DNA of 64,000 bases from Pelagibacteraceae bacterium AG-325-E08 (GCA_003282985.1 QBYE01000002.1:1-64000); one strand, 5' to 3'. Counted from the stretch's first letter, positions 52,023 through 60,771 are shown. The notes: a model not told the origin generated them from the sequence alone. Translations and numbers: made by a program.

Positions 52023-52947
52023 TATTCTCCCTTACTAAATTAACAAAAATCTTTTCCAGATTACTTTGTTCAGTTTTTAAATCTCTTAACTTTAAGCCAG
52101 TATCTTTTAAATCCTGCAATAAATTAGTAATACCAGTTTTTTCAGCTCCTACATTATAAGTATAGATCAAAGACATATTTTCTTCATCAATTTCAAGATT
52201 ATATTTTATTAATTCTTTGGGGATTTCTATAATTTTTTTCTGTAATTCAATATTTAATTTTTTATGACCCATCTTTTTAATTAATTCTTTTTTATCTTCG
52301 ACAACAATAATTTCGCCTTGATTGATAACAGCTACACGGTCTGCAATAGCTTCAGCTTCTTCAATATAGTGTGTAGTTAAGATAATAGTGACTCCTGTTT
52401 TTCTTAAGTCATCAACAACCATCCACATATCTCTCCTAAGCTCAACATCAACTCCAGCTGTAGGCTCATCTAAAAATAATATTTTTGGTTCATGAGATAA
52501 GGCTTTAGCAATTAAAACTCTTCTTTTCATTCCACCAGACAATTGTCTTAATCTTTGATCTTTTTTGTCCCATAAGCTTAAGTCTTTTAAAATCTTTTCT
52601 ATATGTTCTGGTTTAGGTGGTTTACCATACAAACCTCTAGAATATGACACTGTATCGAAAACTGTTTCAAAGGACTCTAAATTTAATTCTTGGGGAACCA
52701 TTCCTATTCTAGATCTTGTTTCACGATAATCTTTAATTATATCAAATTCATCAACTGAAACAGTGCCAGATGAGGGGGTAACAATCCCACAAATTATACT
52801 AATTAAAGTTGTCTTACCTGCACCATTTGGTCCAAGCATCGCAAGAATTTCACCTTGTTTAACTTTAAGACTAACTTTTTTAAGTGCATCAAAACCATTA
52901 TCATATACTTTTGAGAGATCATTAATTACTATTTGATTATCTGACAT
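52012..52947 (-). CDS. ABC-2 type exporter ATP-binding protein
   Basis: The 311-residue ATPase has Walker A GPNGAGKTT near residue 39, a Q-loop in MVPQELNLE near residue 83, signature LSGGMKRR near 137, Walker B ILFLDEPTAGVD near 157 and the H-loop Thr-Thr-His near 192. After residue 225 there is a C-terminal regulatory region as in multidrug-type (DrrA/CcmA) ATPases. It pairs with the permease that overlaps its 3' end. It lies 47 bp after the thiV-like gene on the same strand. Confidence 0.92.
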   Translation of the reverse strand: MSDNQIVINDLSKVYDNGFDALKKVSLKVKQGEILAMLGPNGAGKTTLISIICGIVTPSSGTVSVDEFDIIKDYRETRSRIGMVPQELNLESFETVFDTVSYSRGLYGKPPKPEHIEKILKDLSLWDKKDQRLRQLSGGMKRRVLIAKALSHEPKILFLDEPTAGVDVELRRDMWMVVDDLRKTGVTIILTTHYIEEAEAIADRVAVINQGEIIVVEDKKELIKKMGHKKLNIELQKKIIEIPKELIKYNLEIDEENMSLIYTYNVGAEKTGITNLLQDLKDTGLKLRDLKTEQSNLEKIFVNLVRENNEI

Positions 52948-52994
52948 TGAATCAGATATATAGACATTAATTCTCCTAATACAATCGACTAATA

Positions 52995-54437
52995 TTAAAA
53001 CTTTTTAACTTTAAAAACTATTAATGGTAAAAAAGTTGCAATTACAAAAGATAAGAATAATAAAGACTGTGACACAATAGGTTTGAATAATTCTTTTGGT
53101 AAAAGGATTCCAACTAATAAGCTTTTGGAAAAATCAGGAGCAGGAAACATTAAAAAACCTCCTATTAATCCAATAATAATTGATACATAAGCAGTCTTTT
53201 CATTAATATTTTTATTATAGAAACTGTAGAAAACCGTTAGGACAAAAGCACAACAGAATAAATCAGCTAATAAAAATAAATATAAAATATCAAATCCTTT
53301 GGAAGCAATGATAAAAGAAATTAGAGATAAAAATAAAATTATATATTTAGAAACGTTAAGATAATTTGTTTTTTTATCTAAATTAAATGTTGCTTTACCA
53401 TCTACAACAATCAAACTTGATATTGCATTTACCAAAGTATCTACAGTAGAGATAGTTAATGCCAAACCTAATATAATCACAACAATGGAAAGTAATTCCG
53501 TTTGTTCTTTAAGTAACAATGTAAAAAAACCAAGATCTGGTCTAGTAGTTGGATCCATGGAGAAAGCAACCATTCCTGTAAACCCCATATAAAAAACTAC
53601 AGGTATTATTATAAAGAAAGAAATAATTAAACTTTTTTTTAAAGTTTCATAATTTTTTGCAGCATAAACTCTTTGCCAATTTCCTTGGTGAAATAAGTTT
53701 GTGGCAGCTACTGCAATAAAAAAAGTTAAACCAGCCGTATAACTAGGTAAGTAAGATGGGCTTAAAAGTTGAGGATTTTTTTCTTTTATAAAATCAAAAG
53801 AAAATTCAGATCCTGTGAAAGATGTAATGCATGATACTGAAATCATTAATAAAACTCCAATAACAACCATTTGTATATTGTCAGTAAATATCGATGCTCT
53901 TAAACCTCCATATAGAGTATAGGCAAGAGTAGACAATAATACGATTAAAGCAGTTATCCAAAGTTCAGTACCTGAAATATAATTAATTAGGACAGCCACA
54001 GCAGTCACTTCAGCACATAAAAAAATAAACATATAAAAAATAGTCATTAGTAAAATAAGTTTAAATAGACTTTTTCCAAACTTTTTTCTTGTAAACTCAA
54101 TGAGTGAAGATCCTTTAGGGAATTCTTTTCTAATTTTTTTACCAAGGTATATTAAAAAAAACATTGGAAAGGCTGTACCTAATGAATATCCTATTATAGC
54201 TCCCATTCCTCCCCATGTTGAAGCAGAGGCAGGGCCAAACAAAATCCATGCTCCTAAAGCTGAAGCAGTTAGACTTGTTGTTAAAGAAAATAATCCAATA
54301 TTTCTATTAGCAATTAAATAGTTATTCAATCCTTGGTATTTTTTTGAATTATAAAGACCTAAAAAAACAAATATTAAACTTATAACAATTACTAATATTA
54401 ATGATGTTAATTGACTTATAAAAAATGATTTATCCAT
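52995..54437 (-). CDS. thiV: Sodium:solute symporter under TPP riboswitch (ThiV-like)
   Basis: The 480-residue protein has about 13 hydrophobic segments and SSS-family features: NYLIANRNIG near residue 37, SLTASALGAWILFGPASASTWGG near residue 54, LSTLAYTLYGGLRASIFTDNIQMV near residue 168 and ALTISTVDTLVNAISSL near 328. A TPP riboswitch overlaps its leader. In SAR11 a symporter of this kind (ThiV) was proposed to take up HMP, the pyrimidine precursor of thiamine, in strains that cannot make it. The combination here supports that. The Shine-Dalgarno (AAGGGA) lies in the riboswitch 3' end. Confidence 0.85.
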   Translation of the reverse strand: MDKSFFISQLTSLILVIVISLIFVFLGLYNSKKYQGLNNYLIANRNIGLFSLTTSLTASALGAWILFGPASASTWGGMGAIIGYSLGTAFPMFFLIYLGKKIRKEFPKGSSLIEFTRKKFGKSLFKLILLMTIFYMFIFLCAEVTAVAVLINYISGTELWITALIVLLSTLAYTLYGGLRASIFTDNIQMVVIGVLLMISVSCITSFTGSEFSFDFIKEKNPQLLSPSYLPSYTAGLTFFIAVAATNLFHQGNWQRVYAAKNYETLKKSLIISFFIIIPVVFYMGFTGMVAFSMDPTTRPDLGFFTLLLKEQTELLSIVVIILGLALTISTVDTLVNAISSLIVVDGKATFNLDKKTNYLNVSKYIILFLSLISFIIASKGFDILYLFLLADLFCCAFVLTVFYSFYNKNINEKTAYVSIIIGLIGGFLMFPAPDFSKSLLVGILLPKELFKPIVSQSLLFLSFVIATFLPLIVFKVKKF

Positions 54438-54438
54438 T

Positions 54439-54508
54439 GTTTTCCCTTTCTGAATTACCGGACAGGTTCTTAGGGTTTAATCTCAGTCTGTTATGACACC
54501 CCTTAAAT
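54439..54508 (-). promoter_or_regulatory. TPP (THI-box) riboswitch, shortened form
   Basis: Read on the minus strand, this leader has the conserved TPP order: AAGGGGTGTC, then CTGAGA (complement of 54481-54486), ACCCTA, GAACCTG, a shortened CCGGTAAT segment and the terminal AAAGGGA. GGGG (54499-54502) pairs with the CCC of ACCC (54473-54475), GTC with GAC closes a short P3, and CTG with CAG closes P4. The last GGGA is also the Shine-Dalgarno for the ATG at 54437, so ligand binding would block translation. Compared with the E. coli thiM aptamer, P3 and P5 are minimal. Confidence 0.88.
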
Positions 54509-54514
54509 TTTGTT

Positions 54515-54802
54515 TTATACTTTATTATCCATTATTTCAACCATACACTTTGTGGCGTATTCCCGCCATTCAGATGAGTTTTTACCTTTAAGACTGTTTA
54601 AGTGATTACGATTATTTTGAATATCTTTTTGATGTTTAGCTTTATCTTTTCCATCTAAGTTGGCTTCCATATTAGTCAAATTAGTTTCCATAGCATTAAT
54701 CCAACTATTTCCAAGTTCGACACATTTAACATCATCTTTTTCATCACAAATTTGTTTAAAAAAATTAAAAATTACATCGTCTGTTTTGATTGAATTATTC
54801 AC
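54515..54802 (-). CDS. Unknown 95-aa protein
   Basis: This is a soluble, highly charged helical protein with FKQICDEKDDVKCVELGNSWINAM near residue 15 and a Lys/Asn-rich middle (GKDKAKHQKDIQNNRN). It has three Cys but no metal-site spacing. There is no signal peptide. It overlaps the azoreductase-like gene by one base, so it is co-translated, and ends just before the TPP riboswitch. I recognise no family. Confidence 0.65.
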   Translation of the reverse strand: MNNSIKTDDVIFNFFKQICDEKDDVKCVELGNSWINAMETNLTNMEANLDGKDKAKHQKDIQNNRNHLNSLKGKNSSEWREYATKCMVEIMDNKV

Positions 54803-55386
54803 TAAACTTTTATCTTATCTATTTGAGCTTCGGCTTCTCTTATAGATTTTTCATAGTCCAAAGCCATTTGATCAGCACTAATAATTTCTACTTGATCAAT
54901 TCCAAAAAAATTAAGAATAAATTTTAACCATGGTGTTAAAAAATCTTCTTCACTATTAAGTTTCGTTCCTCCTGAGGTAATTACTAAATATGCTTTTTTA
55001 TTCTTAAGAAGACCCTCTCTTCTACCATTGGGTTTAAATCTAAAGGTTTCTCCTATTCTTGCAGCTAAGTCTGACCAAGCTTTTAGAGTAGCAGGAGGAC
55101 CATAATTGTAAATTGGGGCTGATATTATTATAATATCACTTTCTTTTAGCTCTTTAACTAATGTATCTGATAACTCAAACATTTTTTTATGATGTTCTGT
55201 TTGATCTTTTTTATCAATTTTCATACCAGACTCGGTTAAACCAGAAACAAAAACCATTTCATTATCTAAATCTCTATAGATAATTTCATCTTCTGGTTTT
55301 TTTATCTTATTCAATAACTTTTTAGCTAAAGCTCTTGATGTCGAACCTTCTTTTCTTGCACTAGAGTCTATTTGATAAATCTTCAT
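54802..55386 (-). CDS. FMN-dependent NADH-azoreductase-like flavoprotein
   Basis: The 194-residue flavodoxin-fold protein matches the AzoR family. QIDSSARKEGSTSRALAK near residue 4 forms the FMN-phosphate loop. SAPIYNYGPPATLKAWSD near residue 88 is the isoalloxazine-binding motif, and YLVITSGGTK near 133 is the third. It would reduce quinones or nitro/azo compounds with NADH. It lies 6 bp after ccdA and overlaps the unknown 95-aa gene by one base. Confidence 0.85.
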   Translation of the reverse strand: MKIYQIDSSARKEGSTSRALAKKLLNKIKKPEDEIIYRDLDNEMVFVSGLTESGMKIDKKDQTEHHKKMFELSDTLVKELKESDIIIISAPIYNYGPPATLKAWSDLAARIGETFRFKPNGRREGLLKNKKAYLVITSGGTKLNSEEDFLTPWLKFILNFFGIDQVEIISADQMALDYEKSIREAEAQIDKIKV

Positions 55387-55392
55387 AATTTG

Positions 55393-56100
55393 TTATCCAA
55401 AGTTTTGTAAGAATGGAAAAATATTTAATAAATAAAATCCTAAACCTTGCAGTTGATTAGTTAATATCAAAATACCAGTAATTAAAAGAATTATTCCCCC
55501 AATTTTAGATACTAAATTAATATTTCTTTTGAAATTTTTTGAAAATATCAAAAATTTCTGCATTAAATAACCTGATAAAATAAATGGTATTGCTAAACCA
55601 AAGGAATAAAAGAATAAAAGTAAAATTCCTTTTATTATGTTTTCCTCAGTGGCTGCTAAAACTAAAATTGATCCTAATATTGGACCTATGCAAGGTGTCC
55701 AGCCAAAAGCAAATGCCATACCAATTAAAATCGGACTATAAAAATTTTTATTTGTTTTGGTTTCAATTCTTTTTTCATAATTTAAAAATTTTAAATTTAT
55801 GATCCCAGTAATGTGAAGTGAAAAGAGAATTATTACTAATCCAGCTGCTATTCGAAGTTCATTAGAGTTTTGAAGCAATACTTGGCCTAAGAAAGTAGAT
55901 GCTGCACCAAAAACTATAAAGACAATGGAAAACCCAATAGTAAATAATATAATTGGTATTAGATTAATATTTTTTTTTTCAATTAATTCATTTATTGAGC
56001 TTCCTGATATATAAGAAATATATCCTGGTATTAATGGTAATACACATGGGGATAGAAAGCTTACTAATCCAGCTCCAAAGGCAATAATTATTTCAAACAT
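55393..56100 (-). CDS. ccdA: CcdA-type thiol:disulfide transport protein
   Basis: The 235-residue membrane protein has six helices. The two redox Cys are in the expected places: FLSPCVLPLIPGYISYISG near residue 17 and AFGWTPCIGPILGSILVLA near 136, in the first and fourth helices. CcdA moves electrons from cytoplasmic thioredoxin to the periplasm, for cytochrome c maturation or similar. Neighbours are an FAH hydrolase (20 bp upstream) and an azoreductase-like gene. No cytochrome c synthesis genes are adjacent. Confidence 0.88.
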   Translation of the reverse strand: MFEIIIAFGAGLVSFLSPCVLPLIPGYISYISGSSINELIEKKNINLIPIILFTIGFSIVFIVFGAASTFLGQVLLQNSNELRIAAGLVIILFSLHITGIINLKFLNYEKRIETKTNKNFYSPILIGMAFAFGWTPCIGPILGSILVLAATEENIIKGILLLFFYSFGLAIPFILSGYLMQKFLIFSKNFKRNINLVSKIGGIILLITGILILTNQLQGLGFYLLNIFPFLQNFG

Positions 56101-56120
56101 TAAATTTAATTTAAAATATT

Positions 56121-56969
56121 TTATCCTTTATATGGAAAAACTTTATGTTTTTGTGTTCCAAGATTATCAACACCTAAAACAACTTCTTCTCCACCCTTCA
56201 AAAAGTGTGGGGGTGACATGTTTTCTCCCACTCCTGGTGGAGTTCCAGTACAGCAAATATCTCCAGGATGCAAACTCATACAGGAACTCATATAAGAAAC
56301 TAAAGTTTTAATATCAAATATCATTTGTTCTGTATTTCCTGTTTGCATTCTTTTGCCATCAACATCTAAAAACATATTAAGTTTTTGAAAGTTTGGTAGT
56401 TCATCCTTTGTAACTATATAAGGGCCTATAGGGCCAAAAGTATCAAAACCTTTTCCTTTATCCCAGGTTAAACCTTTATTTTTTTGAAAGTCTCTCTCAC
56501 TAACATCGTTCACCAAAAAAAAACCTAACACATGGTCTAAAGCAGATTCTACACTAACATTAATTGCTTTTTTCCCAATTACAAAACCTAACTCCACTTC
56601 CCAATCTGTATGATTGGAACCTTTTGGAACTACAATTGGATCATTGGGTCCAGTTATACAACTAGTAAATTTAGAAAATATAATTGGTTCTTTTGGTATT
56701 GGTAAATTTTGTTCTTCTGCATGATCTTTAAAATTTAATCCTATTCCAATAAACTTTGATGGATTTGAAACACAGGCTCCGATTCTTGTATTAGATTCTA
56801 GTTTAGGTAAACTTGAAATATCAGTTTTGTTTATTTTATCAATCGTATCAAAGTTTAATGTTTCAGGATTAAAATCAGTAATTAATGATGATAAATCTCG
56901 ATAATTGTTATCCTTATCTATAATGGCTGGTTTTTCTTTTCCAATTTCACCTATTCTACATAACTTCAT
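56121..56969 (-). CDS. Fumarylacetoacetate hydrolase family enzyme (diketo-acid hydrolase-like)
   Basis: The 282-residue protein has the FAH C-terminal fold: KFIGIGLNFKDHAEEQNLP near residue 72 (catalytic His in KDHAEE), FSKFTSCITGPNDPI near residue 97, the metal-ligand Glu residues in WEVELGFVIGK near residue 122, LGFFLVNDVSERDFQ near 142 and TGTPPGVGE near 244. It most resembles 2,4-diketo-3-deoxy-L-fuconate/rhamnonate hydrolases, which yield pyruvate plus lactate. Context (SDR 14 bp upstream and a rhamnonate-dehydratase-like gene nearby) supports a diketo-acid substrate, but fumarylpyruvate-type activity is possible. Confidence 0.82.
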   Translation of the reverse strand: MKLCRIGEIGKEKPAIIDKDNNYRDLSSLITDFNPETLNFDTIDKINKTDISSLPKLESNTRIGACVSNPSKFIGIGLNFKDHAEEQNLPIPKEPIIFSKFTSCITGPNDPIVVPKGSNHTDWEVELGFVIGKKAINVSVESALDHVLGFFLVNDVSERDFQKNKGLTWDKGKGFDTFGPIGPYIVTKDELPNFQKLNMFLDVDGKRMQTGNTEQMIFDIKTLVSYMSSCMSLHPGDICCTGTPPGVGENMSPPHFLKGGEEVVLGVDNLGTQKHKVFPYKG

Positions 56970-56983
56970 TTTTTCTCCTTTTA

Positions 56984-57733
56984 TTAATAAGTTGCTCTTC
57001 CACCACTTAAGTCAAAAACTCCCGCAGTGCTAAAAGAGTTTTCATCACTTACCAACCAACAAACTAAAGAGGCCAGCTCTTCTATTTTTGCAAATCTATT
57101 TCTTGGTATCTTGGATAGCATATAATTAATATGTTCATCTGTCATCTGGTCAAAAATTCTCGTTTTTGCTGCTGCAGGTGTTACGCAATTAACAGCGATA
57201 TTTTTATCAGCAAGCTCTTTACCTAAAGATTTTGTTAATCCTATTACACCAGCTTTAGATGTACTATAAGCACTAGCGTTTGGGTTACCTTCTTTTCCAG
57301 CAATAGAAGCTATATTCACAATTCTTCCGTAATTATTTTTAATCATGTGTGGAACAATAGCTTTGCAACAATAAAATGTTGAATTCAAATTCAATTCAAT
57401 CACTTTCTGCCATTCATCTAAAGGATAATCCCATACTTTAGCGTTCATCCCTGTCATCCCTGCGTTATTCACAAATATATCTATTTGACCCACTTTTTCC
57501 TCGACTTCATCAACTGATTTTTTCACAATTTTGAAATCTGTTACATTGACTATTTGATAACTAAAATTTTCAGAATTAATTTCTTTTTTAGCTTTTTCAG
57601 CCTCATCTTTATCTATATCCCAAATTACAACTTTACCACCTGATTGAATAATTCTTTTTGTAATAGCTAAACCAAAGCCTTGGGCACCACCAGTTACTAT
57701 TGCAACTTTATTTGTTAAATTATATTTATTCAT
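56984..57733 (-). CDS. Short-chain dehydrogenase/reductase (sugar-acid dehydrogenase-like)
   Basis: The 249-residue classical SDR has the cofactor motif TGGAQGFGLA near residue 15, with Asp in WDIDKDEA near 39 favouring NAD. It has NNAGMTG near 90, catalytic Ser in IASIAG near 143, and YSTSK near 156. It ends with FDLSGGRATY, an ending I associate with 2-keto-3-deoxy-L-rhamnonate/fuconate dehydrogenases. It overlaps tctA by 4 bp and precedes the FAH hydrolase by 14 bp, so uptake and catabolism genes form one operon. Confidence 0.83.
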   Translation of the reverse strand: MNKYNLTNKVAIVTGGAQGFGLAITKRIIQSGGKVVIWDIDKDEAEKAKKEINSENFSYQIVNVTDFKIVKKSVDEVEEKVGQIDIFVNNAGMTGMNAKVWDYPLDEWQKVIELNLNSTFYCCKAIVPHMIKNNYGRIVNIASIAGKEGNPNASAYSTSKAGVIGLTKSLGKELADKNIAVNCVTPAAAKTRIFDQMTDEHINYMLSKIPRNRFAKIEELASLVCWLVSDENSFSTAGVFDLSGGRATY

Positions 57734-59196
57734 ACTTTTTTCTTTCTTAATAATGGAAAAATTAATGCAATAAAAGATAAAATGAAAAACGTAACAACTA
57801 TTGGTCTAGTCAAAAACAATAACCAATTACCCTCAAATATTACCAAAGATTGTCTTAAGGTACCTTCAACTAATTCTCCTAAAATTAAACCTATTATTAC
57901 GGGAACTACTGAAAAACCATAACGTCTCATAAAAAAACCAATTACTCCAAAGAATAACATTATCCATACATCTAACATTGATTGACTTAGTGAGTAAGTT
58001 CCACACACAGAAACTGCAAAAATCATAGGCCAAAGTAATTTGTTTGGCACTAAAGTAATTCGAGCAAATATTTTTGCTCCAAAAAACCCAAATATAAAAA
58101 ATAAAATATTTGCAATCAACATTGACCCAAAAATACCATATAAAAATTCTGGTTGCTCTCTGAAGAGATCAGGTCCAGGTCTAACCCCGTGTATTATTAA
58201 TCCAGTCAAAATTACAGCTGTCGTAGCACTTCCGGGGATCCCTAATGCTAAAGTAGGAACCATAGCACCGCCCGTAGCTGCATTATTTGCTGCTTCAGCG
58301 CCTGCTATCCCTTCTACTGAACCTTTTCCAAACTCTTCAGGATTTTTAGACCATCTTTTTGCCTCAGAATATCCTATAAGAGATGCAACTGTTCCTCCTT
58401 CTGCTGGTAATACCCCAATAAAAGATCCAATTCCTGAAGATCTTAATATAGTTTTCCAAGTTTTTTTATAATCCAATAGTGATGGAAGTTTTACTGCTTT
58501 TAAAGCTACTCTTTTAAAAACTTGATCCAATAAAGTTGACTGAGTTAACATTTCACTTATTGCAAACAATCCCACCACTACAGGAATGAAACCTATTCCT
58601 TCTGACAATTCATTGATTCCATAAGTAAATCTTTCAATTGAAGTCATAAAATCTTTACCAATTGTAGATATTAATATTCCAAATGCTCCAGCTATTAAGT
58701 TCTTAATTGGGCTTCCTTCACCAATAGATGCTAGCATAGTTAAACCAAAAATTGCTAAAGCAAAATATTCAGGCTGTCCAAACTCATAAGCAAGCTTTGC
58801 AAGTAAAGGTGCAAAAAAAACTAAAACAACCACACTAAAAATACCTCCAATGGTACTAGATACTGTTGCCATGCCTAAAGCTCTTCCAGCTTCTCCTTTT
58901 TGGGCAAGTGGATAACCATCAAGACAAGTTGCCGCCGCCGCTGGTGTTCCTGGAGTATTGATTAGGACTGCCGTAATCGCTCCACCATAAGTAGCTGAAC
59001 AATAAATTGCTGTTAATAAAACAATCGCTGATAAAGGGTCCAAGGTCATAGTGAAAGGTAAAATTAATGCACCACCTGTAGTTGGCCCAAGACCAGGTAG
59101 TACTCCAAGTATCAAACCAAATAATGTTCCAAAAACTAAAACAATCATTAATTTTGAACTCATTAAAGGTGCAAACATTAAAGAAAGATTTTCCAT
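57730..59196 (-). CDS. tctA: Tripartite tricarboxylate transporter large permease (TctA), second system
   Basis: The 488-residue permease has about 12 membrane segments with the TctA motifs GVLPGLGPTTGGALILPFT near residue 32, YCSATYGGAITAVLINTPGTP near 66, GVLPAEGGTVASLIGYSEAK near 259 and AEAANNAATGGAMVPTLALGIPG near 295. Relative to the first system it has GVLPAEGG where that one has GVLPGAGA. It lies 1 bp after tctB and overlaps the SDR by 4 bp. The substrate is inferred from the neighbouring sugar-acid enzymes. Confidence 0.95.
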   Translation of the reverse strand: MENLSLMFAPLMSSKLMIVLVFGTLFGLILGVLPGLGPTTGGALILPFTMTLDPLSAIVLLTAIYCSATYGGAITAVLINTPGTPAAAATCLDGYPLAQKGEAGRALGMATVSSTIGGIFSVVVLVFFAPLLAKLAYEFGQPEYFALAIFGLTMLASIGEGSPIKNLIAGAFGILISTIGKDFMTSIERFTYGINELSEGIGFIPVVVGLFAISEMLTQSTLLDQVFKRVALKAVKLPSLLDYKKTWKTILRSSGIGSFIGVLPAEGGTVASLIGYSEAKRWSKNPEEFGKGSVEGIAGAEAANNAATGGAMVPTLALGIPGSATTAVILTGLIIHGVRPGPDLFREQPEFLYGIFGSMLIANILFFIFGFFGAKIFARITLVPNKLLWPMIFAVSVCGTYSLSQSMLDVWIMLFFGVIGFFMRRYGFSVVPVIIGLILGELVEGTLRQSLVIFEGNWLLFLTRPIVVTFFILSFIALIFPLLRKKKV

Positions 59197-59197
59197 T

Positions 59198-59707
59198 TTA
59201 AACTTGATAATAGATATTAGTAATTATACCGGGGGGAAATCTTAAACCCAAAATTGTTTCAAAAAAAATAAAAACGATTATTGGAAAAATTATACTCACT
59301 AATATCAAATAAAATAATCTTCTTTCACCCCAACAATAAGAAACAAAAATTGATAATAATGATATCGCTAAAAAAAAGTCTAGTGTTTTTGAAACAATAA
59401 CAAATAATATAAAACTAAACAAAGTTAAGAAAAAAGTTTTAGGTAATTTTTTTTCAATTTTCCAAGGTTTTTTAATAGATAAATAAAAAACTATTAAAGT
59501 TAAACCGATTATTAAAAGCAATAATCCTTTTGGAAAGGTAGCTGGCTGTATACCTCTATTGAGAATTGGTGGTACAATATCAAAAGTAAAAGTGCTAATT
59601 AGTAAAATAGTAGAAACGAGAATTATTGTAAAAGAAACTTTAAATTCATCTTTAAAAAAAAAGGGCAAACTTTTGTTTGCCCTTTTTTGCTTTTGTACAT
59701 TACTCAT
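59198..59707 (-). CDS. tctB: Tripartite tricarboxylate transporter small permease (TctB), second system
   Basis: The 169-residue protein has a 24-residue basic cytoplasmic start and then four hydrophobic segments (near residues 28-46, 60-78, 92-123, 135-158), with the WGERRLFYLI segment of TctB. The ATG at 59707 is the only sensible start, because no later ATG/GTG precedes the first helix apart from a TTG inside a hairpin. Codons 7-18 coincide with a 14-bp stem terminator, so the gene start lies in a strong attenuator-like structure. It follows tctC by 24 bp. Confidence 0.85.
   Translation of the reverse strand: MSNVQKQKRANKSLPFFFKDEFKVSFTIILVSTILLISTFTFDIVPPILNRGIQPATFPKGLLLLIIGLTLIVFYLSIKKPWKIEKKLPKTFFLTLFSFILFVIVSKTLDFFLAISLLSIFVSYCWGERRLFYLILVSIIFPIIVFIFFETILGLRFPPGIITNIYYQV
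59654..59688 (-). terminator. Strong terminator-like hairpin inside the 5' end of tctB
   Basis: On the minus strand AAAAAAGGGCAAAC (complement of 59675-59688) pairs perfectly with GTTTGCCCTTTTTT (complement of 59657-59670) around an AAAA tetraloop. U continues to 59654, giving nine consecutive U. It begins 18 bp after the tctB ATG and about 43 bp after the tctC stop. Confidence 0.9.
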
Positions 59708-59731
59708 TTTAAATGTACTTATTTTTTTTAA

Positions 59732-60703
59732 TTACTTTATGTAACCTAAAGCTTTAAGCTGTGCAGTCATTTCAGTAAGCATTTCTTCCATTTGCTTACC
59801 CCATTCATCAGCACCAACTACACTTGAGTCATCAAGTCCAATTTCAGTTAAGAAATTTTTGTAATAATTGTGACTCATAGCTTTCATCATTCCAGCTTCT
59901 AATTCTTTTACTCTTGCAGCTGGAGCTCCTTTTTTAGTTACAAATCCTCTAACAGTAGATAAAGAAACAGGTATACCTAGTTCTTTTGCTGTTGGAGAGT
60001 CTCCAATTTTAGCCATTCTATTATTTGCTAATACAACAGAAACACATAAAGTTCCGTCATTAATTTCTGTCAATGCTTCACCTAAATTTAAAACACCTAC
60101 ATCAATATCTCCTTTGACTAAGTTTGTTTTAATTGGTGCTACACCTTTGTAGGCAACAATAGTTGGATCTTTTAATCCACCTTTTTTTGTGAAAGCAATT
60201 GCGCTAACATCATCAATACCACCAACGTGAGTTGTTCCGTATTTAAGTGATTTTGATTTTTGAACGCTAATAAATTTTTTAGCATCTTTGATGTCAGATT
60301 TACAGTTAACAACAAATAATTGTGGGTCATCAGTACCTCTAGCTAGAGGTTGCATGTCGCTAATTTTAACCTTAGTTTTTCCTAAGGCCATAGAAACAGC
60401 ATGACCAGTAGTCCATGTTAGAGTGTGTTGACCATCAGCTGGTAAGCTCATCATATAATCCATAGAAACAGCTCCACCACCACCTTTTTTGTTAACTAAT
60501 TGCATGTCTTGTTTAAGAACTCTTCTTGCTCTTAAAAGCATCATTCTAGTAGTAACGTCAGTACCACCACCAAATCCAGCGTGAGTAATTGCTTGTATAG
60601 CACCATCTGCTCTTGCAGATACAGTCATTAAAGGTATTGCTATAACAAAAAATTCAGTCACAAAGAATGCAGCGGCTAAGAAAAGTTTAAAACTTTTTTT
60701 CAT
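59732..60703 (-). CDS. tctC: Tripartite tricarboxylate transporter substrate-binding protein (TctC), second system
   Basis: The 323-residue precursor has a signal peptide of about 33 residues (lysine-rich start, long hydrophobic core, SARADG end). The mature TctC/Bug protein has AGFGGGTDVTTRMMLLRAR near residue 42 as the ligand loop, VNKKGGGGAVSMDYMMS near residue 70 and SLKYGTTHVGGIDD near 155, where the G-T-T-H segment lines the binding pocket in the family. The Shine-Dalgarno AGAGGGA is strong. It is the first gene of tctC-tctB-tctA-SDR-FAH and diverges by 68 bp from the PdxA-like gene. Confidence 0.92.
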   Translation of the reverse strand: MKKSFKLFLAAAFFVTEFFVIAIPLMTVSARADGAIQAITHAGFGGGTDVTTRMMLLRARRVLKQDMQLVNKKGGGGAVSMDYMMSLPADGQHTLTWTTGHAVSMALGKTKVKISDMQPLARGTDDPQLFVVNCKSDIKDAKKFISVQKSKSLKYGTTHVGGIDDVSAIAFTKKGGLKDPTIVAYKGVAPIKTNLVKGDIDVGVLNLGEALTEINDGTLCVSVVLANNRMAKIGDSPTAKELGIPVSLSTVRGFVTKKGAPAARVKELEAGMMKAMSHNYYKNFLTEIGLDDSSVVGADEWGKQMEEMLTEMTAQLKALGYIK

Positions 60704-60771
60704 TATTTCCCTCTTTGGTTAATTTATAATTAAATATTTAAGCATAATCTGTTACAAAGTTTAAGAACAAA

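Noticed and set aside
58040..58471. 143-codon open frame opposite tctA of the second TTT system
   Set aside because: It is a shadow of a conserved gene with Pro/Ile-rich nonsense translation.
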